In this document: piece after piece, positions 50,873-60,015 of the stretch | Position numbering within the stretch: the first letter of the stretch is position 1 | Layout: each line of letters opens with the position of its first letter | Source of the DNA: Ornithinibacillus sp. 4-3 | GTDB taxonomy: Bacteria > Bacillota > Bacilli > Bacillales > Amphibacillaceae | DNA: 64,000 bases | Assembly (NCBI RefSeq): GCF_040958695.1 | Contig: NZ_CP162599.1 | Location: forward strand, 282,001 to 346,000 | Direction of reading: 5' to 3' | The notes under the pieces: model-generated | Seen by the model: only the letters and a program-made list of their open reading frames with translations | Database searches by the model: none | What the model was told of the DNA's origin: nothing | Translations under genes and position numbers: made by a program

Positions 50873-50896
50873 GATGGATAAAATAATAAAAGTTAT

Positions 50897-51781
50897 TTAA
50901 TTTTTTCGATCTTCTATATATGCAAAAATATTTGTAATCAACTGTCTCATATCATATTGCAACGTTGTTTTTTCTGCAATGGTCCGAAGTGTTTTGGTAG
51001 TTGATTCGATTAAAATAAACCGTGGTTTCTCTGTACTTAGCTCCGTGATCAGGAATGAAAGTATTTCATTTCGCTGTTCTTGTAATTCATTCTTTGGTTT
51101 ATTTATGAGCTGTTGTATCTGAGAGATGATTTCTTCTTTTGTAGGGACAGTTTTCACATGAGCTTTTGCGAAAGCGCATGTTGGTAGAAAATGATCCTTT
51201 TCTTTAATCATATCGGCAAATAATGTATCCATTCTTCTTAGGGCAAAGGAGATAAGCTTGGGGAAATCAACTTTCTCTGTAGAAATTGCTTTACTCAAAC
51301 GAGCCATATTTTGAATAATACTATAAAATATTATAGCTCCATCATTGGCATAATCTTCTGCTTCTTTCCCATAAATATCAATGAAACGCTCACGTAACCA
51401 AGTTAAATACACAAGAAAACGACGTTCTACATATTCTTTTAGCTCAACTTCTTCTGAATGAAAAATAGCCTCAAATATAGACAATAGATTAAATTCACGA
51501 CTAATCTCAATTCGTAGGAGTATTTGCTTAGCAAAAATCTCCTTATTCTGTTTGTCCTTTCCAATCAGTAGTTCTTTTCTACGCCAGGTTTCTTCTTGAT
51601 CAGCATATTCAAGAAGGGCTTTTGAAAATTCATTTTTAGAAGAAAAATAATTATAAAATGTACCTTTAGAAATATTTGATGCTTCAATAATATCTTGTAT
51701 AGAAGTTGCTGCATATCCCTTTTTTTGGAATAAATTTAGCGCTGCAATAATAACTTGTTGTTTACGATTCTGCATTTTCAT
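50897..51781 (-). CDS. TetR/AcrR-family regulator
   Basis: 294 residues, longer than the usual 200. The N-terminal HTH is standard: RKQQVIIAALNLFQKKGYAA, TSIQDIIEASNISKGTFYNY and FSSKNEFSKALLEY. The ligand domain is extended by about 90 residues. It is divergent from the DHA2 exporter at 51,948, with 166 bases between them, so it probably represses that gene and itself. The intergenic region has AATATT repeats and two GGTATAAA copies that might be operators. Confidence 0.88.
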   Translation of the reverse strand: MKMQNRKQQVIIAALNLFQKKGYAATSIQDIIEASNISKGTFYNYFSSKNEFSKALLEYADQEETWRRKELLIGKDKQNKEIFAKQILLRIEISREFNLLSIFEAIFHSEEVELKEYVERRFLVYLTWLRERFIDIYGKEAEDYANDGAIIFYSIIQNMARLSKAISTEKVDFPKLISFALRRMDTLFADMIKEKDHFLPTCAFAKAHVKTVPTKEEIISQIQQLINKPKNELQEQRNEILSFLITELSTEKPRFILIESTTKTLRTIAEKTTLQYDMRQLITNIFAYIEDRKN

Positions 51782-51947
51782 CTTCCTTTTGGACTATAGG
51801 TATAAAGGTATTTTACATTTAAAATATTGTAATATCAATATTTTTTGCAATTTAGAATTAAGCTATTGATTTATTTGTACTAGAGGTATAAAATTTGTTA
51901 AGGAGTTTAAAATTTTAGGAACGATTTGTTTGAAAGAGGGATGATGG

Positions 51948-53462
51948 ATGGACATCAAAGAATTACAAAAGAATCCCCCATATGGAATGGTTTTCATTCT
52001 TTTTATTGGGGGATTTATTACTTTATTAAATAACACACTATTGAATATTGCATTGCCAACAATTATGGAAGAGTTTGATGTAAAGCCATCTATAGTTCAG
52101 TGGTTAACTACAGGATATATGTTGATTAATGGAATCTTAATACCGGCAAGTGCTTTTTTTGTCCAAAAATTTACGAATAGAAGTTTATTTATTATTGCAA
52201 TGACGTTATTCACGTTAGGAACTGCATTAGCTATTTTTGCACCTACATTTTGGTTAATTGTATTAGCACGTATGATTCAAGCTAGTGGATCTGCAATGAT
52301 TATGCCATTATTAATGAACATTATGCTAACGGTTTTCCCAGTGGAAAAACGAGGAACAGCAATGGGATTCTTCGGTCTAGTAATGTTCACAGCACCGGCA
52401 ATTGGTCCAACATTATCTGGTTGGATTATTGAGCATTATTCATGGCAAACATTATTTATGATTATTTTACCGTTTTCTATTGCCATCTTAGTGTTTGCTA
52501 TTTTTAAATTGAAAAATGTAACGCCAAACCGTGCTATCTCTTTAGATATTATTTCACTTATTCTATCTAGTATTGGATTTGGTGGAATGCTATATGGATT
52601 TAGTATGGCAGGTGAGCATGGCTGGACCAAGTTCTTTGTGTACGGGCCAATTATAATTGGAGCAATTTCCTTAACTGTGTTTATTCTTCGTCAGTTGAAA
52701 ATGGATGAACCAATGCTGGATTTTCGCATTTATAAACACCCGATGTTTGCTCTTTCATCTGTTATATCCATTGTATTGTCCATGGCGATGTTTTCAGGGA
52801 TGATTTTAACCCCGCTCTATGTACAAACAGTTCGTGAAATCTCACCTTTTCACTCGGGGATTTTAATGTTGCCTGGTGCAGTAATAATGGGGCTTATGTC
52901 GCCAATAACGGGAAGATTATTTGATAAATTTGGAGCAAGAGGATTAGCAGTTACCGGATTAGCCATTACACTTACTGCTACTTATTTATTAAGTAATTTA
53001 ACATTTGAATCAGGGTATTATTATTTAATGATGATTTATACAATCCGAATGCTTGGAATGGCTCTAGTTATGATGCCAGTAATGACAAATGGATTAAATC
53101 AATTACCAATGATGTCTAACCCACACGGTACAGCAATGAATAACACATTGCAGCAGATTTCAGGTGCAATTGGTTCTGCTTTATTATTAACCATCATGAC
53201 CAAAAAGTCTGAGCAAGTAGGGGAAACTTTATTTGCAGAAGCGCAAGCGGCAGGAGAAGTACCTACTGATGCAACAGAATTAATGGTGTTCAATATGGAT
53301 ATAGGCAAAACCGCAATGTTAGATGGAATTAATTTTTCATTTTTTATCGCTACACTTATCACAGCTGTCGCGTTAATCCTTGCATTCTTTATTAAACGGG
53401 TTAAACCACCAGAAATCCCGATCCAACCTTTTGCAGATGAAAAGGAAACAGAAAAAGAATAA
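51948..53462 (+). CDS. DHA2-family multidrug efflux MFS transporter (EmrB/LmrB-like)
   Basis: 504 residues, 14 predicted helices. DHA2 motifs: NNTLLNIALPTIMEEFDV after helix 1, WLTTGYMLINGILIPASAFF, ARMIQASGSAMIMPLLMNIM, and motif C-like GLVMFTAPAIGPTLSGWI. It exchanges protons for drugs. The paired, divergent TetR gene supports inducible export. GAGGGATG-type site precedes the ATG. A bidirectional terminator separates it from the serpin gene. Confidence 0.92.
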   Translation: MDIKELQKNPPYGMVFILFIGGFITLLNNTLLNIALPTIMEEFDVKPSIVQWLTTGYMLINGILIPASAFFVQKFTNRSLFIIAMTLFTLGTALAIFAPTFWLIVLARMIQASGSAMIMPLLMNIMLTVFPVEKRGTAMGFFGLVMFTAPAIGPTLSGWIIEHYSWQTLFMIILPFSIAILVFAIFKLKNVTPNRAISLDIISLILSSIGFGGMLYGFSMAGEHGWTKFFVYGPIIIGAISLTVFILRQLKMDEPMLDFRIYKHPMFALSSVISIVLSMAMFSGMILTPLYVQTVREISPFHSGILMLPGAVIMGLMSPITGRLFDKFGARGLAVTGLAITLTATYLLSNLTFESGYYYLMMIYTIRMLGMALVMMPVMTNGLNQLPMMSNPHGTAMNNTLQQISGAIGSALLLTIMTKKSEQVGETLFAEAQAAGEVPTDATELMVFNMDIGKTAMLDGINFSFFIATLITAVALILAFFIKRVKPPEIPIQPFADEKETEKE

Positions 53463-53464
53463 AT

Positions 53465-53500
53465 CAAAAGCTGGCATGATTAAGTTCATGCCAGCTTTTG
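53465..53500. terminator. Bidirectional terminator between MFS and serpin genes
   Basis: AAAAGCTGGCATGA / TCATGCCAGCTTTT, a 14-pair perfect stem with loop TTAAGT, between two converging genes. Confidence 0.88.
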
Positions 53501-53502
53501 AT

Positions 53503-54741
53503 TTACTCAGGCTGATAGATTGCTCCCATAAATAAAATAGCGTTCGTATCATCTGTAATCATTAGATAAAACGGTCGGTTAACTTCCATATAAAAAGGTC
53601 CATCTATTGGCATAGATGTTGTTTTTATTTCAGCTGAAGTTGCTCCAGCGGCTTCTGTACCTTTTTCATGGATATCTATAAATGTTTTCTGTTTGACTTG
53701 GCTTAACCAAAGCTCCTTATCTTCTTGTACCATGTTTGAGAAATTAGCTTGATTCGGGTCAAAAGCAGTAGTGATGCCTAATTCCTGTAATAGATCATTT
53801 AAAGTGATTTCATATTCTAAAGTGAATTTTGGTAAGAATAATGTACCTTCCTTTGATTCGAATTCTGTATCCCATGTTTCCCAGTTTTCTATTGTTAATT
53901 GTTCAGAAAATGTATCTAATCCCACCTCTTCTTTAGGGAGAAATATATTCATATTCATTTCCCCGTCACCATAAGGGATTTTTATTGCTTGAAAAAGGTC
54001 GTTCTCTAAATAAGGAAATTCCTTCGTCATTGTCATGAATGGAAGTTCCACTTCTTGATCCTCGTCTCCATAGAATGGATGTTCTGTTGTTAATGCTTCA
54101 TCGAAGGAATCTGTCCAAGCTCCGTTGAAATAAATAGTGTTGATTAAATAAGCGACCGTATCTTGGTCCAATGGTCCATCGATGATTTCTGATATTTTAT
54201 CATTTGTTGCATTAGCTACCCAATCATTAATTAGATCAGGAGTTTTCGCATCTAATACATCAATTTCCTCAAGTTCTGCCTGATAATAGCTTTCTATTTG
54301 TTCAGCGAATGCCTCTGTAAAATGAAAATCTTTATTTAACCAGATAGAGTTTGCGATATTTAGCTCTATTTCCTCTGATGCTTTTGTAAGCAAGTTCATT
54401 AGAGAAGCGTTTGCCTTATTTAATTCCTCTATCTGCATTTGTTTTTCTGTTAATAGATTTGCAATTTCTTCTTTCGTATCCCCATCTGCTCCGTTATAGA
54501 GCATAGATAAAGCAATCATTAAGCTTGTAGGAGAAATGAAAACATTATCCTGCTCCTTAGCTGTCAAATTATGGATCATTTGAAATCCGAGATTATTATT
54601 TGCGGAGATAAGTTTCATATAATCAGCCTTTTCAGCGTTTTGCTGTGTATTTTTATCTTCACCTGTGTTATTTTCTGTTGTTCCACAGGCTGTTGTAAAG
54701 GTCATAAGGATAATAAAAAGGATTCCTATTTTTTTCATCAT
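53503..54741 (-). CDS. Serpin (serine protease inhibitor), lipoprotein
   Basis: 412 residues. A lipoprotein signal ends FTTAC (cysteine 19), then an acidic linker, then a full serpin fold: NVFISPTSLMIALSMLYNGA, NSIWLNKDFHFTEAF, YLINTIYFNGAWTDSFDEAL, and the C-terminal NRPFYLMITDDTNAILFMG. The reactive-centre hinge reads EKGTEAAGATSAEIKTTSMP, close to the inhibitory consensus EEGTEAAAAT, so it should be inhibitory; the P1 residue is probably a threonine by count. It is anchored on the outer face of the membrane. AGGAGGC precedes the ATG. Confidence 0.92.
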   Translation of the reverse strand: MMKKIGILFIILMTFTTACGTTENNTGEDKNTQQNAEKADYMKLISANNNLGFQMIHNLTAKEQDNVFISPTSLMIALSMLYNGADGDTKEEIANLLTEKQMQIEELNKANASLMNLLTKASEEIELNIANSIWLNKDFHFTEAFAEQIESYYQAELEEIDVLDAKTPDLINDWVANATNDKISEIIDGPLDQDTVAYLINTIYFNGAWTDSFDEALTTEHPFYGDEDQEVELPFMTMTKEFPYLENDLFQAIKIPYGDGEMNMNIFLPKEEVGLDTFSEQLTIENWETWDTEFESKEGTLFLPKFTLEYEITLNDLLQELGITTAFDPNQANFSNMVQEDKELWLSQVKQKTFIDIHEKGTEAAGATSAEIKTTSMPIDGPFYMEVNRPFYLMITDDTNAILFMGAIYQPE

Positions 54742-54825
54742 ATTTGCCTCCTTACATAATTAGTCTAATTTCTTTTAAATAGGTTACACTTTTCTCTGCT
54801 TATTAAACCTATAGATATAAGAAAA

Positions 54826-54847
54826 CCCAACTGGATATCCAGTTGGG
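54826..54847 (-). terminator. Terminator of usp
   Basis: CCCAACTGGAT / ATCCAGTTGGG, a 22-base perfect palindrome followed on the minus strand by TTTTCTT. Confidence 0.75.
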
Positions 54848-54854
54848 CATATTT

Positions 54855-55274
54855 TTATTTCACAATAAGAGCAGGGCAGTTCACACGTTTCATTACTTTA
54901 TGACTGACACTACCAAGCACCATTTCCTGCAAGCTATTTAACCCTCTGCTTCCAATAACGACCAAATCCACAGCATTTTCATTCGCATATTTCACAATTT
55001 CAGGACCTGGTGTACCGTGTAAAATAGTTACTTTATAATTGATATTTGCATCAATGATAAGCTTTTCAACATTATAAATTTTCCTACGACGTTCGAGATG
55101 TAGTGCTTCATTGGAAGTAGTATGTAATATCTCAGATTTAACCTTTTGATAATCAGCAACATATACAATGTCTATGAGAGCTTCCTCATTATTTGAGGCA
55201 ATTTTTATCGCCTCTTTTGCTGCTCGAACAGCATTTTCTGAGCCTTCAGCTGCTAATAAAATATGATTATACAT
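54855..55274 (-). CDS. Universal stress protein UspA family
   Basis: 139 residues, one Usp domain: YNHILLAAEGSENAVRAAKE at the start and the ATP-binding G-2X-G-9X-G(S) motif in VVIGSRGLNSLQEMVLGSVS at the end. It starts 16 bases after the SulP gene and is co-transcribed with it. SulP-Usp pairs occur in several Firmicutes, where the Usp protein may sense nucleotide state for the transporter. Confidence 0.9.
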   Translation of the reverse strand: MYNHILLAAEGSENAVRAAKEAIKIASNNEEALIDIVYVADYQKVKSEILHTTSNEALHLERRRKIYNVEKLIIDANINYKVTILHGTPGPEIVKYANENAVDLVVIGSRGLNSLQEMVLGSVSHKVMKRVNCPALIVK

Positions 55275-55290
55275 ATTATCTCTCTCCCAT

Positions 55291-56724
55291 CTAATTTGAT
55301 GATGAAATACCTTCTAAGTGTTTCATGATTTTTTGACTAGAAGCATCCAATCCAGTAATATCTACATCAATGCCTTTTTCCCGTAGTAAATCCAATACTT
55401 TATATAAAGCTCCTACACCAGAATCATCCCAAATGCGACTATTAGAAAAATCAATGCTAATTTCAGAATTGCTAAATTCATTATTTTTAAAGTAATTAAT
55501 AAAACTTTCTGTAGATGCAAAGAATAGCTGACCTTCTATTTTATAGGTATTCCCATGAGGGTATATCTTTAATGTGGAAATTTTCATCACAAAGAAAATA
55601 GCACTTAAAACAACACCGGCAATAACCCCTTTGGATAAATCATGTGTATAGACAACAATAATGACTGTTGTCAGCATGACGATAGCGTCTGTTCGAGGAG
55701 CCCTTATTAAATATTTGAAAGAGCCCCAATCAAATGTACCGATACTAACCATAATCATAATTCCTACTAATACAGGCATTGGAATTTTGACAACCAAATC
55801 TCCGAGCACAATGATTAAAAACATAAGAAATGCCCCTGCGACTAAGGTGGATAGCCGTCCACGACCTCCGGATTTAACATTAATAACAGATTGACCAATC
55901 ATTGCACAACCAGCCATTCCCCCAAAAAATCCATTTACAAAGTTAGCGATTCCTTGCCCTCTTGCTTCTTTGTTTTTATCACTTTCTGTTGCTGTCATAT
56001 CATCTACAATTTGTGCTGTTAATAGAGATTCTAATAATCCAACAATAGATAATGCTAAGGCATAAGGAAAAATAATTTGTAATGTTTCAAATGTAAAAGG
56101 TACATTTGGAATCAAAAATGCTGGAAGTGATTTAGAAATTTCCCCTAGATCGCCAATGGTTCTTAATTCCACTCCGCTATAGATAGCAATAATACTTAAG
56201 GCAACAATAGCGATAAGTGGTGCTGGAATTACTTTAATAAATCTTGGTAATGTATAGACTAAAATTAAAGTGACACCGACGAAAACATAGGTCATTGTAG
56301 AAATTCCAAGAAAATGTGGAACCTGTGCTAAAAAGATTAAAATAGCTAATGAGTTTACAAAACCGATCATTACAGCCTTAGGAATAAACTTCATTAGCTT
56401 AGCCACTTTACATACACCGAAAATAATTTGAATGATTCCTGTTAAGATAGTAGCGGCTAGTAAATATTCAAGTCCATGCTCTTTTACTAATGGGAGCATT
56501 AATAGGGCCATAGCACCTGTTGCAGCTGAAATCATTCCTGGTCGTCCACCAACAAATGCTATAATTACAGCAATACAAAATGATGCATATAATCCAACCA
56601 TTGGATCAACACCTGCAATAATAGAAAAAGCTATTGCCTCAGGTATAAGAGCAAGGGCAACAACAATTCCAGATAGGATGTCACCTCGAATATTGCCAAA
56701 CCATTGTTGTTTTAAAGTTTGCAT
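55291..56724 (-). CDS. SulP-family anion transporter with STAS domain
   Basis: 477 residues from the ATG at 56,724, chosen for the GGAGATTATC site; an earlier in-frame ATG lacks one. The SulP core has [40 protein letters not shown], and [20 protein letters not shown], about ten helices. The C-terminus ([20 protein letters not shown] onward) is a STAS regulatory domain. Members carry sulfate, bicarbonate or other anions; which one is not clear. It is in an operon with usp. Confidence 0.9.
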   Translation of the reverse strand: MQTLKQQWFGNIRGDILSGIVVALALIPEAIAFSIIAGVDPMVGLYASFCIAVIIAFVGGRPGMISAATGAMALLMLPLVKEHGLEYLLAATILTGIIQIIFGVCKVAKLMKFIPKAVMIGFVNSLAILIFLAQVPHFLGISTMTYVFVGVTLILVYTLPRFIKVIPAPLIAIVALSIIAIYSGVELRTIGDLGEISKSLPAFLIPNVPFTFETLQIIFPYALALSIVGLLESLLTAQIVDDMTATESDKNKEARGQGIANFVNGFFGGMAGCAMIGQSVINVKSGGRGRLSTLVAGAFLMFLIIVLGDLVVKIPMPVLVGIMIMVSIGTFDWGSFKYLIRAPRTDAIVMLTTVIIVVYTHDLSKGVIAGVVLSAIFFVMKISTLKIYPHGNTYKIEGQLFFASTESFINYFKNNEFSNSEISIDFSNSRIWDDSGVGALYKVLDLLREKGIDVDITGLDASSQKIMKHLEGISSSN

Positions 56725-56775
56725 GATAATCTCCTTCAATGTTAAGATTCTATGCATATTATTATAACACCGCGT

Positions 56776-56803
56776 TTCCCATAAAGGAACCTTTTTGGGA
56801 AAA
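56776..56803. terminator. Inverted repeat between sulP and the resolvase-like gene
   Basis: TTTCCCA / TGGGAAA with an inner AAAGG / CCTTT pair. It sits between divergent genes, so it is more likely an operator than a terminator. Confidence 0.35.
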
Positions 56804-56821
56804 TGGAAAGGAAGCGTTTTG

Positions 56822-57370
56822 GTGATTTATGGTTATGCAAGACCTTTATATGATGATAAAACATGTGAAAGACAGATAGAATTATTGTCTAATCGGTGCG
56901 ATACGATTTACGATGAAGCACATGGAAAGCCTAAAAAACGAATGAAGCTAGAAGAATTACTGATGGCCTTAAAACCAGGAGATACCATTGTGGTTGAAAG
57001 GATGTTTGTTTTAGCGGATACCATTCGACATCTTGATGAAATTGTAAGCGTATGTGAGAGGGATGAGGTATCCATTCATTTTCTTCAGGAGGATATTTAT
57101 AGTGATAAAGTATTCTCTAGATCCTTACAAGATATGTTGAAACACTTTATTCAACTGCAAACAGATCTTGCTAAGCAATCAGCAGAAAATGGCATTATAG
57201 ATGCTAAAGGAAGAGGAAAAGCGATTGGTAGACCAAAGAAACCAGATGTGAATATTCAAAAGGCAGTTTCCATGTATCATTCAGGTGATTACACATTACA
57301 TGATATTAAAAGTGAGACAAATATCAGCAAATCTACGCTATACCGATATTTGGAAATGCTTGAAGATTAG
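56822..57370 (+). CDS. Resolvase-like DNA-binding protein, catalytic serine absent
   Basis: 182 residues from the GTG at 56,822 (GGAAAGGAAG 7-8 bases upstream; a TTG at 56,795 is possible). It has a resolvase N-domain (MIYGYARPLYDDKTCERQIE, then ALKPGDTIVVERMFVLADTI) and a C-terminal HTH_7-like part (TLHDIKSETNISKSTLYRYL). In active enzymes the motif is YARVST..Q; here it is YARPLYDDKTCERQ, so the nucleophile serine is missing. The ER..VL..T region with Arg/Leu is also altered. It may bind DNA without recombining it. Confidence 0.75.
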   Translation: MIYGYARPLYDDKTCERQIELLSNRCDTIYDEAHGKPKKRMKLEELLMALKPGDTIVVERMFVLADTIRHLDEIVSVCERDEVSIHFLQEDIYSDKVFSRSLQDMLKHFIQLQTDLAKQSAENGIIDAKGRGKAIGRPKKPDVNIQKAVSMYHSGDYTLHDIKSETNISKSTLYRYLEMLED

Positions 57371-57540
57371 AAAGCTTAGATGATTCTTATGAAAAATTTA
57401 TCGTGTTTCCGACAGAAGACTCCCACTTCAAAGAACGAGAAGGGCAATAGCCCAGTGAGTAAGTAGGAGATGAATGTTGGTAAAACACGTGCTTTTGTGA
57501 TAAAATAGGAACATACATTCCTAATCTGTGAGGTGAGGTC

Positions 57541-58674
57541 ATGTTCGTTCACAAGGCATACAAATTCCGTATCTATCCAACCAAAGAACAGGAAATTCTA
57601 CTTGCTAAAACAATCGGATGCAGTCGTTTCGTATTTAATCACTTTTTAAGGCAATGGAACGAAACCTACAAAGAAACAGGCAAAGGATTAACGTATCATG
57701 CTTGTTCATCCGAATTAACCAAATTGAAAAAAGAATTGGTATGGCTGAAAGAAGTGGATAGTATTGCCCTTCAATCCTCCCTTAAAAATCTTGCTGATTC
57801 CTATACAAGATTCTTCAGGAAGCAAAATAAAGCACCACGCTTCAAGTCTAAAAAGAATGACGTACAATCCTACACAACGAAAGAAACAAATCATAACATT
57901 GCTATGGTAAACAATCGAATCAAGTTACCGAAACTTGGTCTTGTTCGCTTTGCCAAAAGCCGTGATGTAGAAGGTCGAATCCTAAATGCGACAATTAGAC
58001 GTAATCCTAGTGGCAAATACTTTGTGTCCATTCTAGCTGAAACAGAAGTGCAGCCATTGGAGAAAACAGATGCATCTATCGGTATAGACTTAGGCATCAC
58101 GGACTTTGCTATTTTTTCTGATGGTCGTAAGATGGACAATCATAAGTTCACCTCAAAAATGGAAAAGAAACTAAAACGTGAACAGCGAAAGCTTTCAAGA
58201 CGTGCATTACAGGCGAAGAAAAATGGCATGAACCTGCTTGATGCAAAAAACTATCAGAAACAAAAACGTAAAGTTGCTAGATTACACGAAAGAGTAATGA
58301 ACCAACGTGACGATTTCCTTAACAAGTTAAGTACAGACATCATCAAAAACCACGATATTATCTGTATCGAAGACTTGAATACCAAAGGAATGTTACGTAA
58401 TCACAAGTTAGCAAAATCAATCTCTGATGTATCATGGTCTGCTTTTGTATCGAAATTAGAATACAAAGCTAAATGGTACGGGAAAACCATCGTAAAAATA
58501 AGCAGATGGTTTCCGTCTAGTCAAATATGTTTCGCTTGTGGACATCAAGCTAACAAGAAAACACTTGACATGAGAAAATGGACTTGTCCTGTTTGTCATG
58601 CACAACACGATAGAGATATCAATGCGAGTAAAAATATCTTAGCGGAAGGTTTAAGCATCTTAAACTCCGCTTAA
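57541..58674 (+). CDS. tnpB: TnpB RNA-guided nuclease (IS605 OrfB)
   Basis: 377 residues. N-terminal HTH_OrfB region (KAYKFRIYPTKEQEILLAKT, then KAPRFKSKKNDVQSY) and a C-terminal RuvC-like nuclease. Catalytic residues: D183 in SIGIDLGITDFAIF, E277 in CIEDLNTKGM, D359 in HDRDINASKNI. Zinc cysteines 330, 333, 349 and 352 (SSQICFACGH, WTCPVCHA). All are intact, so it should cut DNA when loaded with a guide RNA made from the element's 3' end. TGAGGTGAGG precedes the ATG. Confidence 0.92.
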   Translation: MFVHKAYKFRIYPTKEQEILLAKTIGCSRFVFNHFLRQWNETYKETGKGLTYHACSSELTKLKKELVWLKEVDSIALQSSLKNLADSYTRFFRKQNKAPRFKSKKNDVQSYTTKETNHNIAMVNNRIKLPKLGLVRFAKSRDVEGRILNATIRRNPSGKYFVSILAETEVQPLEKTDASIGIDLGITDFAIFSDGRKMDNHKFTSKMEKKLKREQRKLSRRALQAKKNGMNLLDAKNYQKQKRKVARLHERVMNQRDDFLNKLSTDIIKNHDIICIEDLNTKGMLRNHKLAKSISDVSWSAFVSKLEYKAKWYGKTIVKISRWFPSSQICFACGHQANKKTLDMRKWTCPVCHAQHDRDINASKNILAEGLSILNSA

Positions 58675-58820
58675 ATGAAAGATAGAACCGTAGGAATTAC
58701 GGGGATAGCTTGGTTCATAAGAGAAACCGCTGTTGGCAAAGAAATAGGTCAACAAGTACGCTCTGTTCCCAAGAATCTCCCACTTCCATCAGATCGTGAG
58801 GTCGATAAGTGGGGGTAGTT
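58675..58820 (+). ncRNA. Probable omega/reRNA scaffold at the tnpB 3' end
   Basis: The 145 bases after the tnpB stop are hairpin-rich, with the right-end hairpin CCCACTTCC / GATAAGTGGG last. In TnpB systems the guide RNA scaffold comes from this end, and the guide is the host sequence just past it. Here that would begin near AATAAACGGAATTAGCAG, subject to the exact end. Confidence 0.5.
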
Positions 58821-58879
58821 TAATAAACGGAATTAGCAGAGTGGCTACATCAAGTTTAATTTGAAATTTAAAAAATAGC

Positions 58880-58916
58880 TTTACATTGTATTTTGTTTTA
58901 TGTATATTGAATATAC
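58880..58916 (+). promoter_or_regulatory. padR promoter with palindromic operator
   Basis: TTTACA (58,880-58,885), 17 bases, TATATT (58,903-58,908). The palindrome GTATATTGAATATAC (58,902-58,916) covers the -10 box, a likely binding site for the PadR protein itself. Confidence 0.6.
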
Positions 58917-58942
58917 CTAATAATTCTAGGTAGGTGAATAAA

Positions 58943-59275
58943 ATGTTTAATCGTGAACTTGTTAAAGGCAGTACATCCATCTTAGTATTACAGCTACTAG
59001 CTGAGCGAGATATGTATGGCTATGAGTTGGTTAAAGAAATTGAGCAACGCAGTGATAATCATATTCAGATGAAAGAAGGCACATTATATCCAGGTCTTCA
59101 TAAGCTGGAAAAACAAGGGTATATAGAGCATTATTGGCAGCAACAAGAAAAGGGACCAGGGCGTAAATATTACAGAATTACTGCAGAGGGTTGCGAGATG
59201 TTATCTGAGCGTACATCAGAGTGGCATCGTTATGTGCAAATTATGAATGGCTTAATTGGAAGAAATGAAGTATGA
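58943..59275 (+). CDS. PadR-family transcriptional regulator
   Basis: 110 residues from the ATG at 58,943 (GGTAGGTG 7 bases upstream; a GTG three codons earlier is less likely). The winged helix is standard: [20 protein letters not shown], then [20 protein letters not shown] and the wing [13 protein letters not shown]. It overlaps the next gene by four bases, the usual PadR-DUF1700 arrangement, in which PadR represses the pair. Inducer unknown. Confidence 0.92.
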   Translation: MFNRELVKGSTSILVLQLLAERDMYGYELVKEIEQRSDNHIQMKEGTLYPGLHKLEKQGYIEHYWQQQEKGPGRKYYRITAEGCEMLSERTSEWHRYVQIMNGLIGRNEV

Positions 59276-59904
59276 ATCCAGATGGAGAGAAATTTCTTCA
59301 AGAGCTAGAAAAAGAAATTGGTAATCATCCAAACAAACAGGATATTATCGCAGAATATAAAGGGCATGTATATGAATTGCTGCAGGAAGTTTCTGATGAA
59401 GAGAAGCTTTTATATGATGAATTAATAAGTCGCCTAGGTACACCACAAGAAATCGCCAAGTTATGGAAGCAAGAAAGTGGCGTTACACCAAAGAAGGTTC
59501 AATGGTTGTTTGTCGTTTCTAATATTATTATTTTTGTCGGCGGTTCCTTGCTGACAATCGTGTACAATTTCTATAATTGGAGTTGGATTGAAAATATCTG
59601 GAATATGCTGACACAAGTACCAACCATTCTATTTATTGTGTACATATTATTCTGGGCATTGCTCGGCTATGAAATTGGCAAAGAGTTTGGGTATAAAGGT
59701 TATCGCATTTTACAAAAGACGTTTTTATTATCGATTATTCCTAATTTAGTGTTGATGTATTTGGTTATTTTTAAGATACTTCCACACGAATGGTTTCAAC
59801 CATTACTGAATATACCGTTTATCGTCATGTGTGTTTTGTTTACAGCAATACTTTATCCAATAAGCTTGTTAGGGTATTATTGGGGAAAGAAAGTTTCAGT
59901 CTAA
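59272..59904 (+). CDS. DUF1700/HAAS-domain membrane protein
   Basis: 210 residues. The first 80 are the soluble HAAS-type helical domain common beside PadR genes ([20 protein letters not shown], then [17 protein letters not shown]). Four to five membrane helices follow (about 88-205). It overlaps padR by ATGA, so translation is coupled. HAAS-type proteins are thought to be signalling partners of PadR regulators. Exact role unknown. Confidence 0.8.
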   Translation: MNPDGEKFLQELEKEIGNHPNKQDIIAEYKGHVYELLQEVSDEEKLLYDELISRLGTPQEIAKLWKQESGVTPKKVQWLFVVSNIIIFVGGSLLTIVYNFYNWSWIENIWNMLTQVPTILFIVYILFWALLGYEIGKEFGYKGYRILQKTFLLSIIPNLVLMYLVIFKILPHEWFQPLLNIPFIVMCVLFTAILYPISLLGYYWGKKVSV

Positions 59905-59924
59905 ATCAATGGAATAAAAAATCA

Positions 59925-59960
59925 ATAGGAACGACTAGACATTGTTCCTCGTTTTTTATA
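59925..59960 (+). terminator. Terminator after the DUF1700 gene
   Basis: AGGAAC / GTTCCT six-pair stem, loop GACTAGACATT, followed by CGTTTTTTATAA. Confidence 0.6.
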
Positions 59961-59963
59961 ATT

Positions 59964-59988
59964 ATATACATAGAATTTCTATGTATAT
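59964..59988 (+). promoter_or_regulatory. 25-base palindrome before the DUF4173 gene, candidate PadR operator
   Basis: ATATACATAGA and TCTATGTATAT are perfect 11-base arms around ATT. The arms share TATAC/GTATA with the padR operator at 58,902. It lies about 30 bases before the next start codon. Confidence 0.6.
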
Positions 59989-60015
59989 AGCATTTCTATG
60001 TTGGGAGGGTTAAAA

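Larger units (their letters stand above)
57395..58820 (+). mobile_element. IS605/IS1341-type element with tnpB only
   Basis: tnpB is flanked by structured ends. On the left CTCCCACTT pairs with AAGTAGGAG (57,409-57,470) around GGGCAATAGCCC; on the right CCCACTT / AAGTGGG (58,786-58,816) encloses AGATCGTGAGGTCGAT. No tnpA is present, so it moves, if at all, with help in trans. The exact ends are not certain. Confidence 0.7.

Noticed and set aside
51782..51947. A TetR operator in the tetR/MFS intergenic region
   Set aside because: AATATT repeats and two GGTATAAA copies occur, but the region is so A/T-rich that no palindrome stands out enough to claim.
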